Assembly: GCF_019884725.1 (NCBI RefSeq)
Contig: NZ_CP082322.1
Span: 1,116,001 to 1,180,000 of the forward strand
Reading direction: 5' to 3'
Origin: Leucobacter tenebrionis
Lineage (GTDB): Bacteria > Actinomycetota > Actinomycetes > Actinomycetales > Microbacteriaceae
Length of the DNA: 64,000 nucleotides
Shown: positions 34,699-43,840 of the stretch, piece after piece
Layout of the letters: every line of letters starts with the position of its first letter
Position numbering within the stretch: the first letter of the stretch is position 1
Program-made: the position numbers and the translations under genes
Notes under the pieces: model-generated
Databases searched by the model: none
The model's input: the letters and a program-made list of their open reading frames with translations, nothing else
Told to the model about the DNA's origin: nothing

Positions 34699-37600
34699 GC
34701 CTGCTCCGCCTCCGCGTCGCCCGCCTCGTCGTAGCCGACGATGCGCGCGATCCGCAGCGCGACCTCGTCGGGGTCGGCGAAGAGATCGAAGCTGTGCACG
34801 CGGTGGTAGTGCCAGCCGAGGCGCCGCAGCACGGCGGGGCGCAGACGCAGCGTGTCGCGCAGACTGTCGCCGCCGTCGACGCCGCCCAGGTCGAGGTCGA
34901 TGGCGATCGCACGATCCCCGAGCGAGGCCGCGAGCGGGATCGCTCCCCGGTAGTCGATCGCGACGGTGAGGCCCATCGCCTCCAGCCGGTCGGCGAGCTC
35001 GCCGATCATCGGATCGCGCTCCGCGGGCAGGGCCGGGGGTTCGGGCGCCGGATGCTCGAAGGCCAGCAGTTCGGCCAGCTCGACCACGCCGTGCTTGATG
35101 CGTCCGGTGTCGAGGTGCTCGGGCTTGAAGCAGCTGACGATCGTCATGGCACGACGGGCGCGGGTCATCGCGACCGCGAGCAGACGCTCCCCGCCGGGGC
35201 GGCCGAGACCGCCGAAGTTCGACAGCACCCGTCCGTGCGGGGTGCGCCCGTATCCGATCGAGAAGATCACCCGGTCGCGGCTCTGCGCGGTCGCCTGCTC
35301 GAGGGTGAGCACGGCGAACGGCTCCGCGCGCTCCCCCAGCAGGAACTCGCGGTACTGCGGAAACTTCGAGAAGGCCTGCAGCACCGCCTGGTAGACGCGC
35401 ACCGCGTGCCGCTCGCTCGCGGTGATCACCATGAGCGATTCGCGCGGTCGGTCGCTCGCGTGCTCGAGCACGAGCTGCACCACGCGGTCGACCTCTGCGT
35501 CGGTGCTCTCGACCGCGCCCGTGTGCTGGTCGGGAAGCCCCTGGCCGCCGGGCACGAACTCGTAGGTCAGGCTCGAGTGGCCCAGGAAGCTGCCCGCCCA
35601 CGGCAGCGTCTGGATCGCACCGTCGTAGAAGCGGTTGTTGACGAGGTTCGTGAGATCCTCGCCGCCCGCGCGATAGCTCCGGGTCAGGGTGAGCGTCGGC
35701 AGCACCTCGCTCAACTGCGCGAAAGCCGAACTGCGATGCAGGGCGTCGACGTCGACGGGATCCTCCTCGCCCTCGTCGAGCGAGCCGCCCACCGAGATGT
35801 CGAACGGCGCCGGGGTCTGCGTCATGGTGTCGCCGAACGCGATCACCTGGTCGGCTCGGCGGATCGCCCCCAGGTTCTCCACGAGCGTGGTAGCGCCCGC
35901 GTCGACGAGCAGCGCCGCGTCGAAGCGCATGGTGTCGGGCAGCTGCGCGACCTCGTACGGCGACATCACCCAGACGGGGGCGAGCACCGCCATCAGGTTG
36001 GGCGAGCGCTGGGCGAGCACCGCGGGCGAGACGTATCCGCTGCGCAGGGCCTCGCGCAGTGCGAGGGCCTCCTCCTTGTGGTCGAGCACCGCCACTCGCC
36101 AGGCGTCGGCGAGGGAGCTCGCGAGCAGCGCTCCGTTCGCACCGGCGTGGGCGTCGTCGACGAGCCTGAAGTCGGCCTCGAGACGCTCGATCACGCTGGT
36201 GTTGGCGCTCAGCAGCGCCTGGTTGGTCTGCAGCATGCGCTCCAGCACCGACTGCCACCAGGCCAGCTCGAGTTCCGCGGCGACGTCCTCGGCCGGCACG
36301 TGGCGCGCCGAGAGGTCGTCGAGCAGTGGCTCGAGGTGGGCTGCACGCATGCGCTCCACGACCGTGGTGCGCTCCTGGATGTTCTGCAGCACCTCCGACT
36401 CGCGAGCGAGATCGGAGACGCGGTGAGCGAGCTTGCCGAGCGACAGGTTCTTGAGGCGATCCGCGTCGCCCGCCGTGCCGAGCACCCGGTCGAGCTCGTC
36501 GAGATCCTGATAGGCCGCCTGGAAGGCCACCACCACATCGGCGATCCCGAGCGGCACCTCCGGCCTGGCGCCGACGACGGTCGTGTACCGCTGCCAGAGC
36601 ACGCGCTGCTGCTGGATCTGCACGAGCCGCGAGTACATATCGGTGATGTGCACGCCGGGGCGCACGTACTCGCGCGCGAGCTTGCGCAGCCGGCGCTTGT
36701 TGGCCGACGACATCTCGTCTCCGCCGCGCGGCGCGTGGGCGGCGATGACCTCGGTGAGCGAGCGGTCGTACACCTCCGGGGTGAAGCGGTCGAGGGTGTC
36801 GCGGATCCCCATGAGCAGCCGCAGGTACACGCCCAGCTCGGCGATCGTCTCGTAGGGGCGCATCGAGGTCTGCCCGATGACCTCGTTCGCCATCGAGATG
36901 AGCCGTGGCAGCTGCGACTCGGCGAGATCGACCGCGAGACCGTAGGCGTTGCGCGCCTCCTCGGTGGTGCTGAAGCTCACGCCGTACCACGGCGAATCCT
37001 CGGGGCCGTACTGGAACTGGCCGAGCCGGGCCACCTCGGTGAGCGCTTCCGCGACCGAGGACCGGTCGAGCGTGAGCTGTCCCAGGGCCTGGTCGTCGAG
37101 GCGCACCGTCGTGCTCGGCGGCCGCTCGTCGAGGGCGAGCACGGTGAGCTTGCGCAGGGCGTCGAGCGGAGAGACGCCGTAGCGCTCGTCGGGCGTCGAG
37201 AGCGCCTTCTGGTAGTCGAGCAGCACGCCCCGCAGGCGGATGAGGGCCTCGTCGACGTCGCGCAGCTGCTCGCCGCGCGCGTTCTCGTTGCGACTGATCG
37301 CCTCGACCAGGTTGCGGCGCAGGCGCCGCGGCGTCACGGCGAGACCCGCGAGGCCCGCGCGCGTGAGGCGGTGCGTGATGCCGTCGAGCGCCGCTCGGCG
37401 CGGCGACACCACCAGCACGCGCTTGCCCGCGCGCACCAGATTGCCGATGGCGTTGACCACGGTCTGCGTGCCGCCGGTGCCGGGGAGCGTGTGCACCACG
37501 AGGGAGTGCCCGGCATCGATCTGCGCCAGCACGTCGTCTTGCTCGACGTCGGCGTCGTAGAGGTTGCGGTCGGTGTCGGGCGAGCGCTCGTCGGGCGGGG

Positions 37601-38498
37601 TCGGGCTCACGGGGCGGTACGTCTCGGAGAGCCGCCGGCGAGCCGGTTCGTTGCCGCAGATGGCCTCGAGGATCGGCGAATCGAGATCCTTCGCGTCGGC
37701 GACCATGCGCTCGGAGACGTTGTGGAACGACGACACCACGAGCCGGGGCTGCACCACGAAGCCCGGCACGCCCGCGGCCATCTGGCGCAGTCGGTCGATC
37801 ACGGGCTGCGGCTTGAAGACGCCCTCGGACTGCGAGAGCTCGATGAGGGCGCGGGCGTCGACCGAGATCCCGAACTGCTCGCGCAGAGCGCGGATCAGCT
37901 CGGAGTTGACGACGGGGAACTGCTTGAGCTTGAGCTCGAAGTCGCGTCCGTAGCGGCGGATTGCGAGCGGGCGCAGCAGGATCGGCGCGCAGAACTCCTC
38001 GCCCTCGAAACTCCACTTGGCGATCCCGACGCCCAGGTTGACGGTCTCGAGGCCGCGCACCGTGCGCATCTCGATGGCCTTGTCCGTGACGCGGCCGGCC
38101 GCGGCCCGAGCGTGGCGCAGCGCGAGATCGTCGCGGATCAGGGCCGACAGCAGGATCTTGTTGCCGGTGATGAACTGGGGCAGGCCGCCCGGGTGCGTGG
38201 TCGAGAGCTCGATGCGGTTGGCGGGGCGGTCGTCGAAGTGCAGCAGGGGGTTGCGGCCGCCGATGCGCGCGAGTTCGCGCCGCCATTCGGCGTGCTCGTC
38301 GGCGTAGGCGTCCACGAGCGAGACGGGTCCGGCCAGCTGCGCGGCGAGATCCTTCTCCTGCTTCTGGGGCGCAGCATCGGGAGCCTTCGCGAGGGAGCCT
38401 TCGTTCTGAGGCAGCACGACATCGGTGACCGCCTCTTCCGGCGCAACCTTGTCGCGATCATTGGCACTGTTCTGCCGTCGCCGATCTACACTCCACAC
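34695..38498 (-). CDS. Large SF1 helicase-like protein with degenerate Walker motifs
   Basis: 1267-aa protein of the DUF4011/SF1 helicase-like architecture. A N-terminal ~330 residues domain precedes HTLPGTGGTQTVVNAIG near 335, where the expected GxGK(S/T) lysine is Gly. The expected DE box reads AALLVDAGATTL near 865. A motif VI-like LLAVAMTRARRAMTIV near 1120 is kept, and the C-terminal ~130 residues (AIAIDLDLGG, RRLGWHYHRVHSF) look like a restriction-endonuclease-like fold. Active relatives unwind or move on DNA; here ATP hydrolysis seems doubtful. GTG 38498 is a possible start, uncertain. It is followed by the coupled 84-aa gene. Confidence 0.75.
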   Translation of the reverse strand: MWSVDRRRQNSANDRDKVAPEEAVTDVVLPQNEGSLAKAPDAAPQKQEKDLAAQLAGPVSLVDAYADEHAEWRRELARIGGRNPLLHFDDRPANRIELSTTHPGGLPQFITGNKILLSALIRDDLALRHARAAAGRVTDKAIEMRTVRGLETVNLGVGIAKWSFEGEEFCAPILLRPLAIRRYGRDFELKLKQFPVVNSELIRALREQFGISVDARALIELSQSEGVFKPQPVIDRLRQMAAGVPGFVVQPRLVVSSFHNVSERMVADAKDLDSPILEAICGNEPARRRLSETYRPVSPTPPDERSPDTDRNLYDADVEQDDVLAQIDAGHSLVVHTLPGTGGTQTVVNAIGNLVRAGKRVLVVSPRRAALDGITHRLTRAGLAGLAVTPRRLRRNLVEAISRNENARGEQLRDVDEALIRLRGVLLDYQKALSTPDERYGVSPLDALRKLTVLALDERPPSTTVRLDDQALGQLTLDRSSVAEALTEVARLGQFQYGPEDSPWYGVSFSTTEEARNAYGLAVDLAESQLPRLISMANEVIGQTSMRPYETIAELGVYLRLLMGIRDTLDRFTPEVYDRSLTEVIAAHAPRGGDEMSSANKRRLRKLAREYVRPGVHITDMYSRLVQIQQQRVLWQRYTTVVGARPEVPLGIADVVVAFQAAYQDLDELDRVLGTAGDADRLKNLSLGKLAHRVSDLARESEVLQNIQERTTVVERMRAAHLEPLLDDLSARHVPAEDVAAELELAWWQSVLERMLQTNQALLSANTSVIERLEADFRLVDDAHAGANGALLASSLADAWRVAVLDHKEEALALREALRSGYVSPAVLAQRSPNLMAVLAPVWVMSPYEVAQLPDTMRFDAALLVDAGATTLVENLGAIRRADQVIAFGDTMTQTPAPFDISVGGSLDEGEEDPVDVDALHRSSAFAQLSEVLPTLTLTRSYRAGGEDLTNLVNNRFYDGAIQTLPWAGSFLGHSSLTYEFVPGGQGLPDQHTGAVESTDAEVDRVVQLVLEHASDRPRESLMVITASERHAVRVYQAVLQAFSKFPQYREFLLGERAEPFAVLTLEQATAQSRDRVIFSIGYGRTPHGRVLSNFGGLGRPGGERLLAVAMTRARRAMTIVSCFKPEHLDTGRIKHGVVELAELLAFEHPAPEPPALPAERDPMIGELADRLEAMGLTVAIDYRGAIPLAASLGDRAIAIDLDLGGVDGGDSLRDTLRLRPAVLRRLGWHYHRVHSFDLFADPDEVALRIARIVGYDEAGDAEAEQA

Positions 38499-38567
38499 AC
38501 GGCCACCCTAAGCCGCCAGCCCGAAAATCACCGCAACGCCGGCGGTGTTTCGCCGGGTGTCCGCCGA

Positions 38568-39932
38568 CTACCCGTCGGCCGGTACTCGCGTCGTCCCGGT
38601 CTCGGCGGTCACCACCGGGTCCGCGACCTGCACCTCTCCGCCGCGCAGCCGCGACAGACCGCTCATGAAGTGGTAGACCGCGACCGCCGCGATCGTGCCG
38701 AGCGCGATCCCGTTGAACACGACCGAGCCGAGCTGCAGCGTGAAGTCGGCGATGCCGATGATGAGCGCCACCGCGGCGGTGAACTGGTTGACGGGCTTGC
38801 CGAAGTCGACACGGTTGTCGATCCAGATCTTCACGCCGATGAGGCCGATGAGGCCGTAGAGGGCGACGGTCACGCCCGCGAGCACACCCGCGGGGATGGT
38901 GTTGATGAGGGCGCCGATCTTCGGCGAGAAGCTGAGCAGCACCGCGATGACGCCGGCGACCCAGTAGGCCGCGGTCGAGTAGACGCGCGTCGCGGCCATC
39001 ACGCCGATGTTCTCGCCGTAGGTGGTGGTGCCGGATCCGCCGCCGAAGCCCGCGAGCACCGTCGATACGCCGTCCGCGAGCAGCGCCCGCCCCGTGACAG
39101 GATCGAGGTCGCGGTCGATCATGAGCCCCACGCTCTTCACGTGGCCGACGTTCTCGGCGATGAGCACGAGCACCACGGGCAGGAAGGCGGGCAGCAGCCC
39201 CCACAGGGTCGGGTCGGCGAAGGGGTTGCCGACGGCGTGGAAGGCGGGGAGCCCGATCCAGGCGGCCTCGTTCACGGTCGAGAAGTCGACCTCGCCCATC
39301 GCCACCGCGGCGATGTACCCGACGACCACGCCGAGCACGATCGAGAGACGGCCGATGAGCCCGCGGAACAGCACCGTGATGAGCAGCATCGCGACGAGGG
39401 TGATGAGCGCGACCCAGCCCGACAGCTCGGTCGCGTTCCAGTTGTTCTTGACGGCGGGGCCGAGGTTGAAGCCGATGAGCGCCACGATGGCGCCCATCAC
39501 CACGGGCGGCATGAGGGCGTTGATCCAGCCCGTGCCCCACTTCGTGACGACGATGCCGACGATCGCCATGAGCACGCCGATCGAGAGGATCCCGAACGAC
39601 GCTCGTGCCAGACCGGCCGCGCTGTCGTCCCCGCCGCTCGCGGTCGCGGCCATGATGGGCGCGATGAAGGCGAACGACGAGCCGAGGTAGCTCGGCAGCC
39701 GGTTGCCGGTGATGAGCAGGAAGAGCAGGGTGCCGAGGCCCGAGAAGAACAGGGTCGCGGTCGGGCTGAAGCCCGTGATCAGCGGCACCAGGAAGGTCGC
39801 GCCGAACATCGCCACGACGTGCTGGGCGCCGAAGCCGATGGTGCGCGGCCAGGTCATGCGCTCCTCCGGCAGCACGATCGCGTCGGAAGAGACGTGCTTG
39901 CCGTCTCGGTGCAGCTTCCAGGGCAGCGCCAT
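38568..39932 (-). CDS. NCS2 uracil/xanthine permease
   Basis: 454-aa permease with about 14 hydrophobic segments. The family signatures appear in QHVVAMFGATFLVPLITG near 39-56 and ENVGHVKSVG near 270, followed by GGSGTTTYGENIG. This is the NCS2 family, closest to UraA-type uracil transporters; xanthine or another base is possible. ATG 39932 follows GAAGGAGCC; the open frame reaches 40043 but without homology. A CGCATTA-TCT-TAATGCG dyad lies 41 bases upstream. Confidence 0.88.
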   Translation of the reverse strand: MALPWKLHRDGKHVSSDAIVLPEERMTWPRTIGFGAQHVVAMFGATFLVPLITGFSPTATLFFSGLGTLLFLLITGNRLPSYLGSSFAFIAPIMAATASGGDDSAAGLARASFGILSIGVLMAIVGIVVTKWGTGWINALMPPVVMGAIVALIGFNLGPAVKNNWNATELSGWVALITLVAMLLITVLFRGLIGRLSIVLGVVVGYIAAVAMGEVDFSTVNEAAWIGLPAFHAVGNPFADPTLWGLLPAFLPVVLVLIAENVGHVKSVGLMIDRDLDPVTGRALLADGVSTVLAGFGGGSGTTTYGENIGVMAATRVYSTAAYWVAGVIAVLLSFSPKIGALINTIPAGVLAGVTVALYGLIGLIGVKIWIDNRVDFGKPVNQFTAAVALIIGIADFTLQLGSVVFNGIALGTIAAVAVYHFMSGLSRLRGGEVQVADPVVTAETGTTRVPADG

Positions 39933-39972
39933 GGTGGCTCCTTCGGGTTCGGGTTCGACGCGCTCGCGCCAA

Positions 39973-39989
39973 CGCATTATCTTAATGCG
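39973..39989. promoter_or_regulatory. Dyad upstream of the permease
   Basis: CGCATTA-TCT-TAATGCG is a perfect 7+7 inverted repeat, 41 bases before the permease ATG. It is placed where a repressor would overlap a promoter. The regulator is unknown. Confidence 0.45.
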
Positions 39990-40030
39990 CCTGGCGCCGG
40001 CGCGGCGAGCTGCACCGCTCTTACCGTCGC

Positions 40031-40114
40031 AGACCTCCGGCACCGATGGAGACCTCCCGCACTGGAGTAGACCTCTCGCACGGTTCGAGAGGTCTCCATC
40101 GGTGCCGGAGGTCT
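40031..40114. repeat. Three tandem 19-bp repeats plus an inverted copy
   Basis: Units begin AGACCTC at 40031, 40050 and 40069 with the pattern AGACCTCnnGCAC; 40096-40114 is the exact reverse complement of unit 1. The first 26 bases (40031-40056) pair perfectly with 40089-40114, so the whole forms one long stem. It lies between the cupin stop and the permease start on the same strand. Confidence 0.85.
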
Positions 40115-40150
40115 ACATCGGCGGCGGTCTCAGAAGCCCTCCGAGCATCG

Positions 40151-40531
40151 CTACTCCGCTGCGATGTAGACCTTGCGGATGTGGTCCTCGACCGACCACC
40201 GGGTGCGGGTGCCCGCGACGAGGCGCATCACGTCGCCGGGGCCGACCTCGACCGTGCGGCCCGTCTCCTCCGGATGGCCCGGCACCTCGAGCAGCTCGAT
40301 CCTCGCCCCGCCCGACAGCACGACGAACAACTCGTCGGTCTCCGTATCGGTGACCACTCCCCCGCGCAGCTCCCAGATGCCGGTCTCGACCCCGCCGATG
40401 CCTCCGAGCTCGGTGATGCCCTGCCGGGGCTCGCCCGAGACGACATCGTCGGCCGGCACCGCCTCGAGCTCGACATCGAGCGAAAGACCGCGAACCGCCT
40501 CGTTGCGCCCCTCGGGCAGCACGCCGCTCAC
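40151..40531 (-). CDS. Cupin-domain protein
   Basis: 126-aa cupin: DELFVVLSGGARIELLE near 62-78 and VEVGPGDVMRLVAGTRTRW near 92-110 are the two cupin motifs, giving a one-barrel metal or ligand binding fold. GTG 40531 overlaps the oxidoreductase stop by four bases (GTGA). Cupins paired with PuuB-like oxidases often serve putrescine catabolism. Confidence 0.8.
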   Translation of the reverse strand: MSGVLPEGRNEAVRGLSLDVELEAVPADDVVSGEPRQGITELGGIGGVETGIWELRGGVVTDTETDELFVVLSGGARIELLEVPGHPEETGRTVEVGPGDVMRLVAGTRTRWSVEDHIRKVYIAAE

Positions 40532-41949
40532 GAGTCGAACCCCAGCCCCAGCGCGTCGAGCGTCTTCAGCAGCACGTTGCGCTTGCCGTCGTTGTGATCG
40601 GCTCGGTCGAGCGACCAGCGCGTCAGGTTGATGCCGATCGACGCGGCCGGCTCGGGCGGGAACGGCAGCGGCACCTGCTTGACCATCTCGAGCTCCGTAC
40701 GCTCGGTGACGCGTCCCTCGAAGCGGTCGACCAGCACGTCGGCCGCGAAGTGCGTCGCCCCGACCCCCAGTCCGGTGAAGCCCGCGACGTACTGCACTCG
40801 ACCCCCGTGAGCCTGGCCGAAGAACGCGCAGAAACGGGTCGAGGTGTCGATCACGCCCGCCCAGCGGTGCGTGAACTTGACGCCGGCGAGCTGCGGGAAC
40901 GTGGTGAAGAAGTGGCTGGCGAGCTTGCGGTGGCTCTCCATGCGGTCCTCGTGCTCCCGCTTGATGCGCCCGCCCGCGAAGTACACGGCGTCGTAGCCGC
41001 CCCAGAGGATGCGGTTGTCGGCGGTGAGCCGCGAGTAGTGGAACTGGTTGGCCATGTCGGCGAGGCCCTCTCGCCCCTCCCAGCCGATCGAGGCCAGCTG
41101 CTCGTCGGTGAGCGGCTCTGTCATCAGCACGTAGTCGTACACGGGCACCGTGTGGAAGCGGTAGCGCTTGAGCAGCGAGGGGAAGACGTTGGTGCAGAGC
41201 GCGACCCGCTCCGCGAACACGGTGCCGCGGTCGGTGGTGAGCTGGATCGGAGCGTCGGCCGACCCCGCGAGGCTCGTCACCGGGCTCTGCTCGTGGATCT
41301 CGACTCCGATGGAGGCGGCGTGGCGCGCCAGCTCGGCCGCCAGCTTGGCGGGGTGGAGATTCGCGTTCTCGAGCGGCGAGAACTCGCCGCCGAGGAAGGT
41401 GGGCGACTTGATGCGCTGCTGCACCTGCTCGCGGTCGAGCGTGATGACGTGCGGGTCCTCGCTCTCGCCGAGCCACTCGGTCTGATAGGGCTCGTTCGCG
41501 ACCGCGAGCTGGCCGGTGCGCTCGAAATCGACGTCGAGCTCGTTCTGCTCGATGAAGCGCTGGATCGCGTCGAGGTTCTCGTAGCCGAGACGACGCAGTG
41601 TGCCCGTCTCGTCGGGCCACCGCGACTCGGCGTTCGGCTCGCCGTGCGTGATGCTCGCCTCGCAGAAACCGCCGTTGCGTCCGGATGCCGCCCAGCCGAC
41701 CCGCACGGCCTCGAGCAGCACGACGCGGCGGTCGGGGTGCTCGGTCTTCAGCTTGATCGCGGTCCACAGTCCGGCGTACCCGCCTCCCACGACGGCGTCG
41801 TCGACGCGCTGATCGCCGTCGAGCGCGGGATAACGCGCCGCGGAGTCGGCGACGTCCTCGGTCCAGAAGACTGCGAGCTTCGTATCGGCCAGCGAGTCGT
41901 CGATGATCTTCGCGGCGGGGCGGTTGGTTTCGAAAATGGTGGGTTGCAT
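40528..41949 (-). CDS. FAD-dependent amine oxidoreductase, PuuB-like
   Basis: 473-aa DAO-type flavoprotein. DDAVVGGGYAGLWTAIKLK near 49-67 is the Rossmann FAD motif (GxGxxG) and ASGRNGGFCEASITHGEP near 88-105 is the conserved FAD-contact loop. The C-terminal QYVAGFTGLGVGATHFAADV near 395 gives the second FAD contact. Closest in form to gamma-glutamylputrescine oxidase (PuuB), which oxidises putrescine derivatives. Substrate is uncertain. The cupin follows it directly. Confidence 0.82.
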   Translation of the reverse strand: MQPTIFETNRPAAKIIDDSLADTKLAVFWTEDVADSAARYPALDGDQRVDDAVVGGGYAGLWTAIKLKTEHPDRRVVLLEAVRVGWAASGRNGGFCEASITHGEPNAESRWPDETGTLRRLGYENLDAIQRFIEQNELDVDFERTGQLAVANEPYQTEWLGESEDPHVITLDREQVQQRIKSPTFLGGEFSPLENANLHPAKLAAELARHAASIGVEIHEQSPVTSLAGSADAPIQLTTDRGTVFAERVALCTNVFPSLLKRYRFHTVPVYDYVLMTEPLTDEQLASIGWEGREGLADMANQFHYSRLTADNRILWGGYDAVYFAGGRIKREHEDRMESHRKLASHFFTTFPQLAGVKFTHRWAGVIDTSTRFCAFFGQAHGGRVQYVAGFTGLGVGATHFAADVLVDRFEGRVTERTELEMVKQVPLPFPPEPAASIGINLTRWSLDRADHNDGKRNVLLKTLDALGLGFDS

Positions 41950-42000
41950 GGGATCCTCGTCCTCGATTTCCTGATCGATCCTCGCACATCGCCGTCACAA

Positions 42001-42029
42001 TGTAAATGCGAATGTCAACGACGTTTACA
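42001..42029. promoter_or_regulatory. TGTAAA-N17-TTTACA dyad upstream of the oxidoreductase
   Basis: TGTAAA (42001-42006) and TTTACA (42024-42029) are inverted 6-mers 52-80 bases upstream of ATG 41949, in an AT-rich pocket. A minus-strand TTGACA lies within. Operator role inferred. Confidence 0.45.
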
Positions 42030-42124
42030 AGCGAGGCGCTTCGGCATCCACGAAACTGCGGCGATCCGCACGGTACCGGTCGTTTCTAGCTGACCACCGC
42101 CGCGCTCGCGCCGATCGCCGGGGT

Positions 42125-42334
42125 TTAGTCGCTCGGCGGCTTCATGATCGCGCCCGTCGCGAGACCCATCGCGAGACCCGCGGGCAGCCACAGCCAGAAC
42201 TCGGTGAGCGCGCTGATCACCACTCCGACCACGGCCCCGATCACCAGCGCGACGATGATCTGCTTGCGACGCGCCCGCGCCGCGGCCTCGTCCTGCTTTC
42301 CCGACTGCTTCCGCGACTTCGATCCGCTGCTCAT
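42125..42334 (-). CDS. Small membrane protein (69 aa)
   Basis: Basic N-terminus (about 1-24) and two close hydrophobic segments (about 25-45 and 48-62: IIVALVIGAVVGVVISAL, WLPAGLAMGLATGAIM). Its start overlaps the CYTH stop by four bases (ATGA 42331-42334). No family recognised. Confidence 0.65.
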   Translation of the reverse strand: MSSGSKSRKQSGKQDEAAARARRKQIIVALVIGAVVGVVISALTEFWLWLPAGLAMGLATGAIMKPPSD

Positions 42335-43101
42335 GCCTCCAGCGTACGCGCCGCCTCCTGATCGGAGGCGTCGAGCCGTTCGAGCGCCGCGATCCGATCC
42401 TCCCCGGCTCCCTTCGACCGCGCGACGGCGACCAGTTGCCCGGTCGCCCGCGCGATCTTCGCGAAGCTCAGCGAGGGAGTCGCCCCCGCGGCGATGAGCA
42501 CCGGCTCCACGCGATCCAGCACCTCGGCCGCGCCCGCCGCACCGCCTTCCGCGTGGGCGTCGGGCAGCGCCTCGGCCTCCCACTCCCGCCACGCGCGCCG
42601 CACCCGGCTCTCACCTGCGACGGCGCGCACTCGATCGTCGGCCAGCTCGATCAGTTCGCGGCCGGCGGTGTCGCGCAGCACCACCGTCGTACGCTCGGTC
42701 TCGAGCTCGGCGATCGGCACGAGCCGCGAGGCCGGCACGCCGACCCGGGTCTCGATCTCGGCCCGGAGCGCCTCCGGCATCGCGTCGGGCCCCGGCATCC
42801 CCTCGGTCGCCGGATCGAGAGGCCATAGCAGCTCTCGGTTGCCCTGCTCGGTGCGCTGCTTCAGGTGCCACCCGGAGTCCTTGCCCCCGCGGCGCACCCT
42901 CACGGCGAACCCCAGGCGCGCGAGATCGGCCGCGGCGGTATCGAAGTATCGCGCCGAGAGATGCTGGACAGCGGGCGGATCGGCCGTGAGGCCGACCGTC
43001 AGAAACGCCTCTGCGGGCGGCAGCGTCAGACCGACCGCTGCCTCGTACTTCCGTTCGATCTCGAGCGATCCGGCGGCCTGCGCATCTGCCTGTTCAGTCA
43101 C
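42331..43101 (-). CDS. CYTH-domain protein
   Basis: 256-aa protein with the CYTH (adenylate cyclase IV/thiamine triphosphatase) fold: LEIERKYEAA near 13-22 is the ExExK metal motif, and GFAVRVRRGGKDSGWHLKQR near 63-82 gives the Arg/Lys strand. These enzymes act on triphosphates with Mg2+; inorganic triphosphatase activity is common. The CHAD domain that follows in some relatives is not clear here. The downstream small membrane gene overlaps its stop. Confidence 0.85.
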   Translation of the reverse strand: MTEQADAQAAGSLEIERKYEAAVGLTLPPAEAFLTVGLTADPPAVQHLSARYFDTAAADLARLGFAVRVRRGGKDSGWHLKQRTEQGNRELLWPLDPATEGMPGPDAMPEALRAEIETRVGVPASRLVPIAELETERTTVVLRDTAGRELIELADDRVRAVAGESRVRRAWREWEAEALPDAHAEGGAAGAAEVLDRVEPVLIAAGATPSLSFAKIARATGQLVAVARSKGAGEDRIAALERLDASDQEAARTLEA

Positions 43102-43145
43102 ACCGACAGCATACGGGCTCTACTGACGCCGGATACACTGGCCGG

Positions 43146-43673
43146 ATGGCAGAGGAGGTCGCAGCCGCGGAGCGCGCACAGCGGGCGTGCGCCGAGACCG
43201 TGTCGAGGCTGCGCGCCGCGGGTGTCCCGACCGAGGCGCTCGCCGAGTACGTCCCCCCGCGCCGCGTGCTGCTCTGGACGCGCCCCGCGACCATGCAGCG
43301 ACTCGGCGAGGTCTGGCGACTCGGCTCTCTCCTGCTCGGCACCGACGGCGGCCTGTACGCGGTGGGGCGGGCGACCCGCGCGGCGGAGCGAGGACGACCG
43401 GGCTACCAGTCGGTCTCCCGGGAGGAACGCAGGGAACTCGCGGCGGCCGCGCTGCGCGGCGGATTCGAGGTCGGATCGCCCGTCAACTACGATGCCGCCC
43501 CGATTCCACTCGATGCGAGTGCGCTGGCCTCGCTGCCCCCGGAGTGCCCGGTGGGGTTCGCCGACGGCGAGGTGCGCGTGCGCTGGCGGGCCGGAGCCGA
43601 TCTGAACGGGGCTCCCCCGCTCTCGGAGTTCCTGGCGGAACGCGCCGGGTTGCTCATCGACCCGCCGGTGTAG
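43146..43673 (+). CDS. Hypothetical protein (175 aa)
   Basis: Soluble Ala/Arg-rich protein, no family recognised. It has RLGEVWRLGSLLLGTDGGLYAVG near 57-79 and ends in an aromatic/acidic segment. It is divergent from the CYTH gene with 44 bases between and is the last gene before the prophage att region. Confidence 0.6.
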   Translation: MAEEVAAAERAQRACAETVSRLRAAGVPTEALAEYVPPRRVLLWTRPATMQRLGEVWRLGSLLLGTDGGLYAVGRATRAAERGRPGYQSVSREERRELAAAALRGGFEVGSPVNYDAAPIPLDASALASLPPECPVGFADGEVRVRWRAGADLNGAPPLSEFLAERAGLLIDPPV

Positions 43674-43820
43674 CAGTGGACGCCGGGCCGATACTTCGGC
43701 TCACGCTGTTCTTTCGGAGCTGACCCTGGTGATCCGGTCCGAAAGAACGGTCTGATCCGAAATAAGGGACTCCGGATCCGGGCAGGATCCGCGGCAGGCT
43801 TCGCCTGCCACGCCAATGCT

Positions 43821-43840
43821 GTGCCCTGGAGAGGAATCGA
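43821..43840. repeat. Attachment-site repeat, outer copy
   Basis: GTGCCCTGGAGAGGAATCGA, identical to 43964-43983. Read on the minus strand it is the T-loop, T-stem and acceptor 3' end of a tRNA with an expected GCCCTGG acceptor start. The bases on the 5' side do not complete a T-stem, so no intact tRNA is here. Confidence 0.7.

Noticed and set aside
34444-38286. A 1280-codon minus-strand open frame, Arg/Pro/Ala rich
   Set aside because: It is a shadow of the helicase-like gene in another frame; composition is GC-driven and only its last 84 codons, after the overlap GTG, look gene-like.
34794-40070. A 1758-codon plus-strand open frame
   Set aside because: It runs antisense to the helicase-like gene and the permease, is His/Arg/Glu/Val low complexity, and has no domain.
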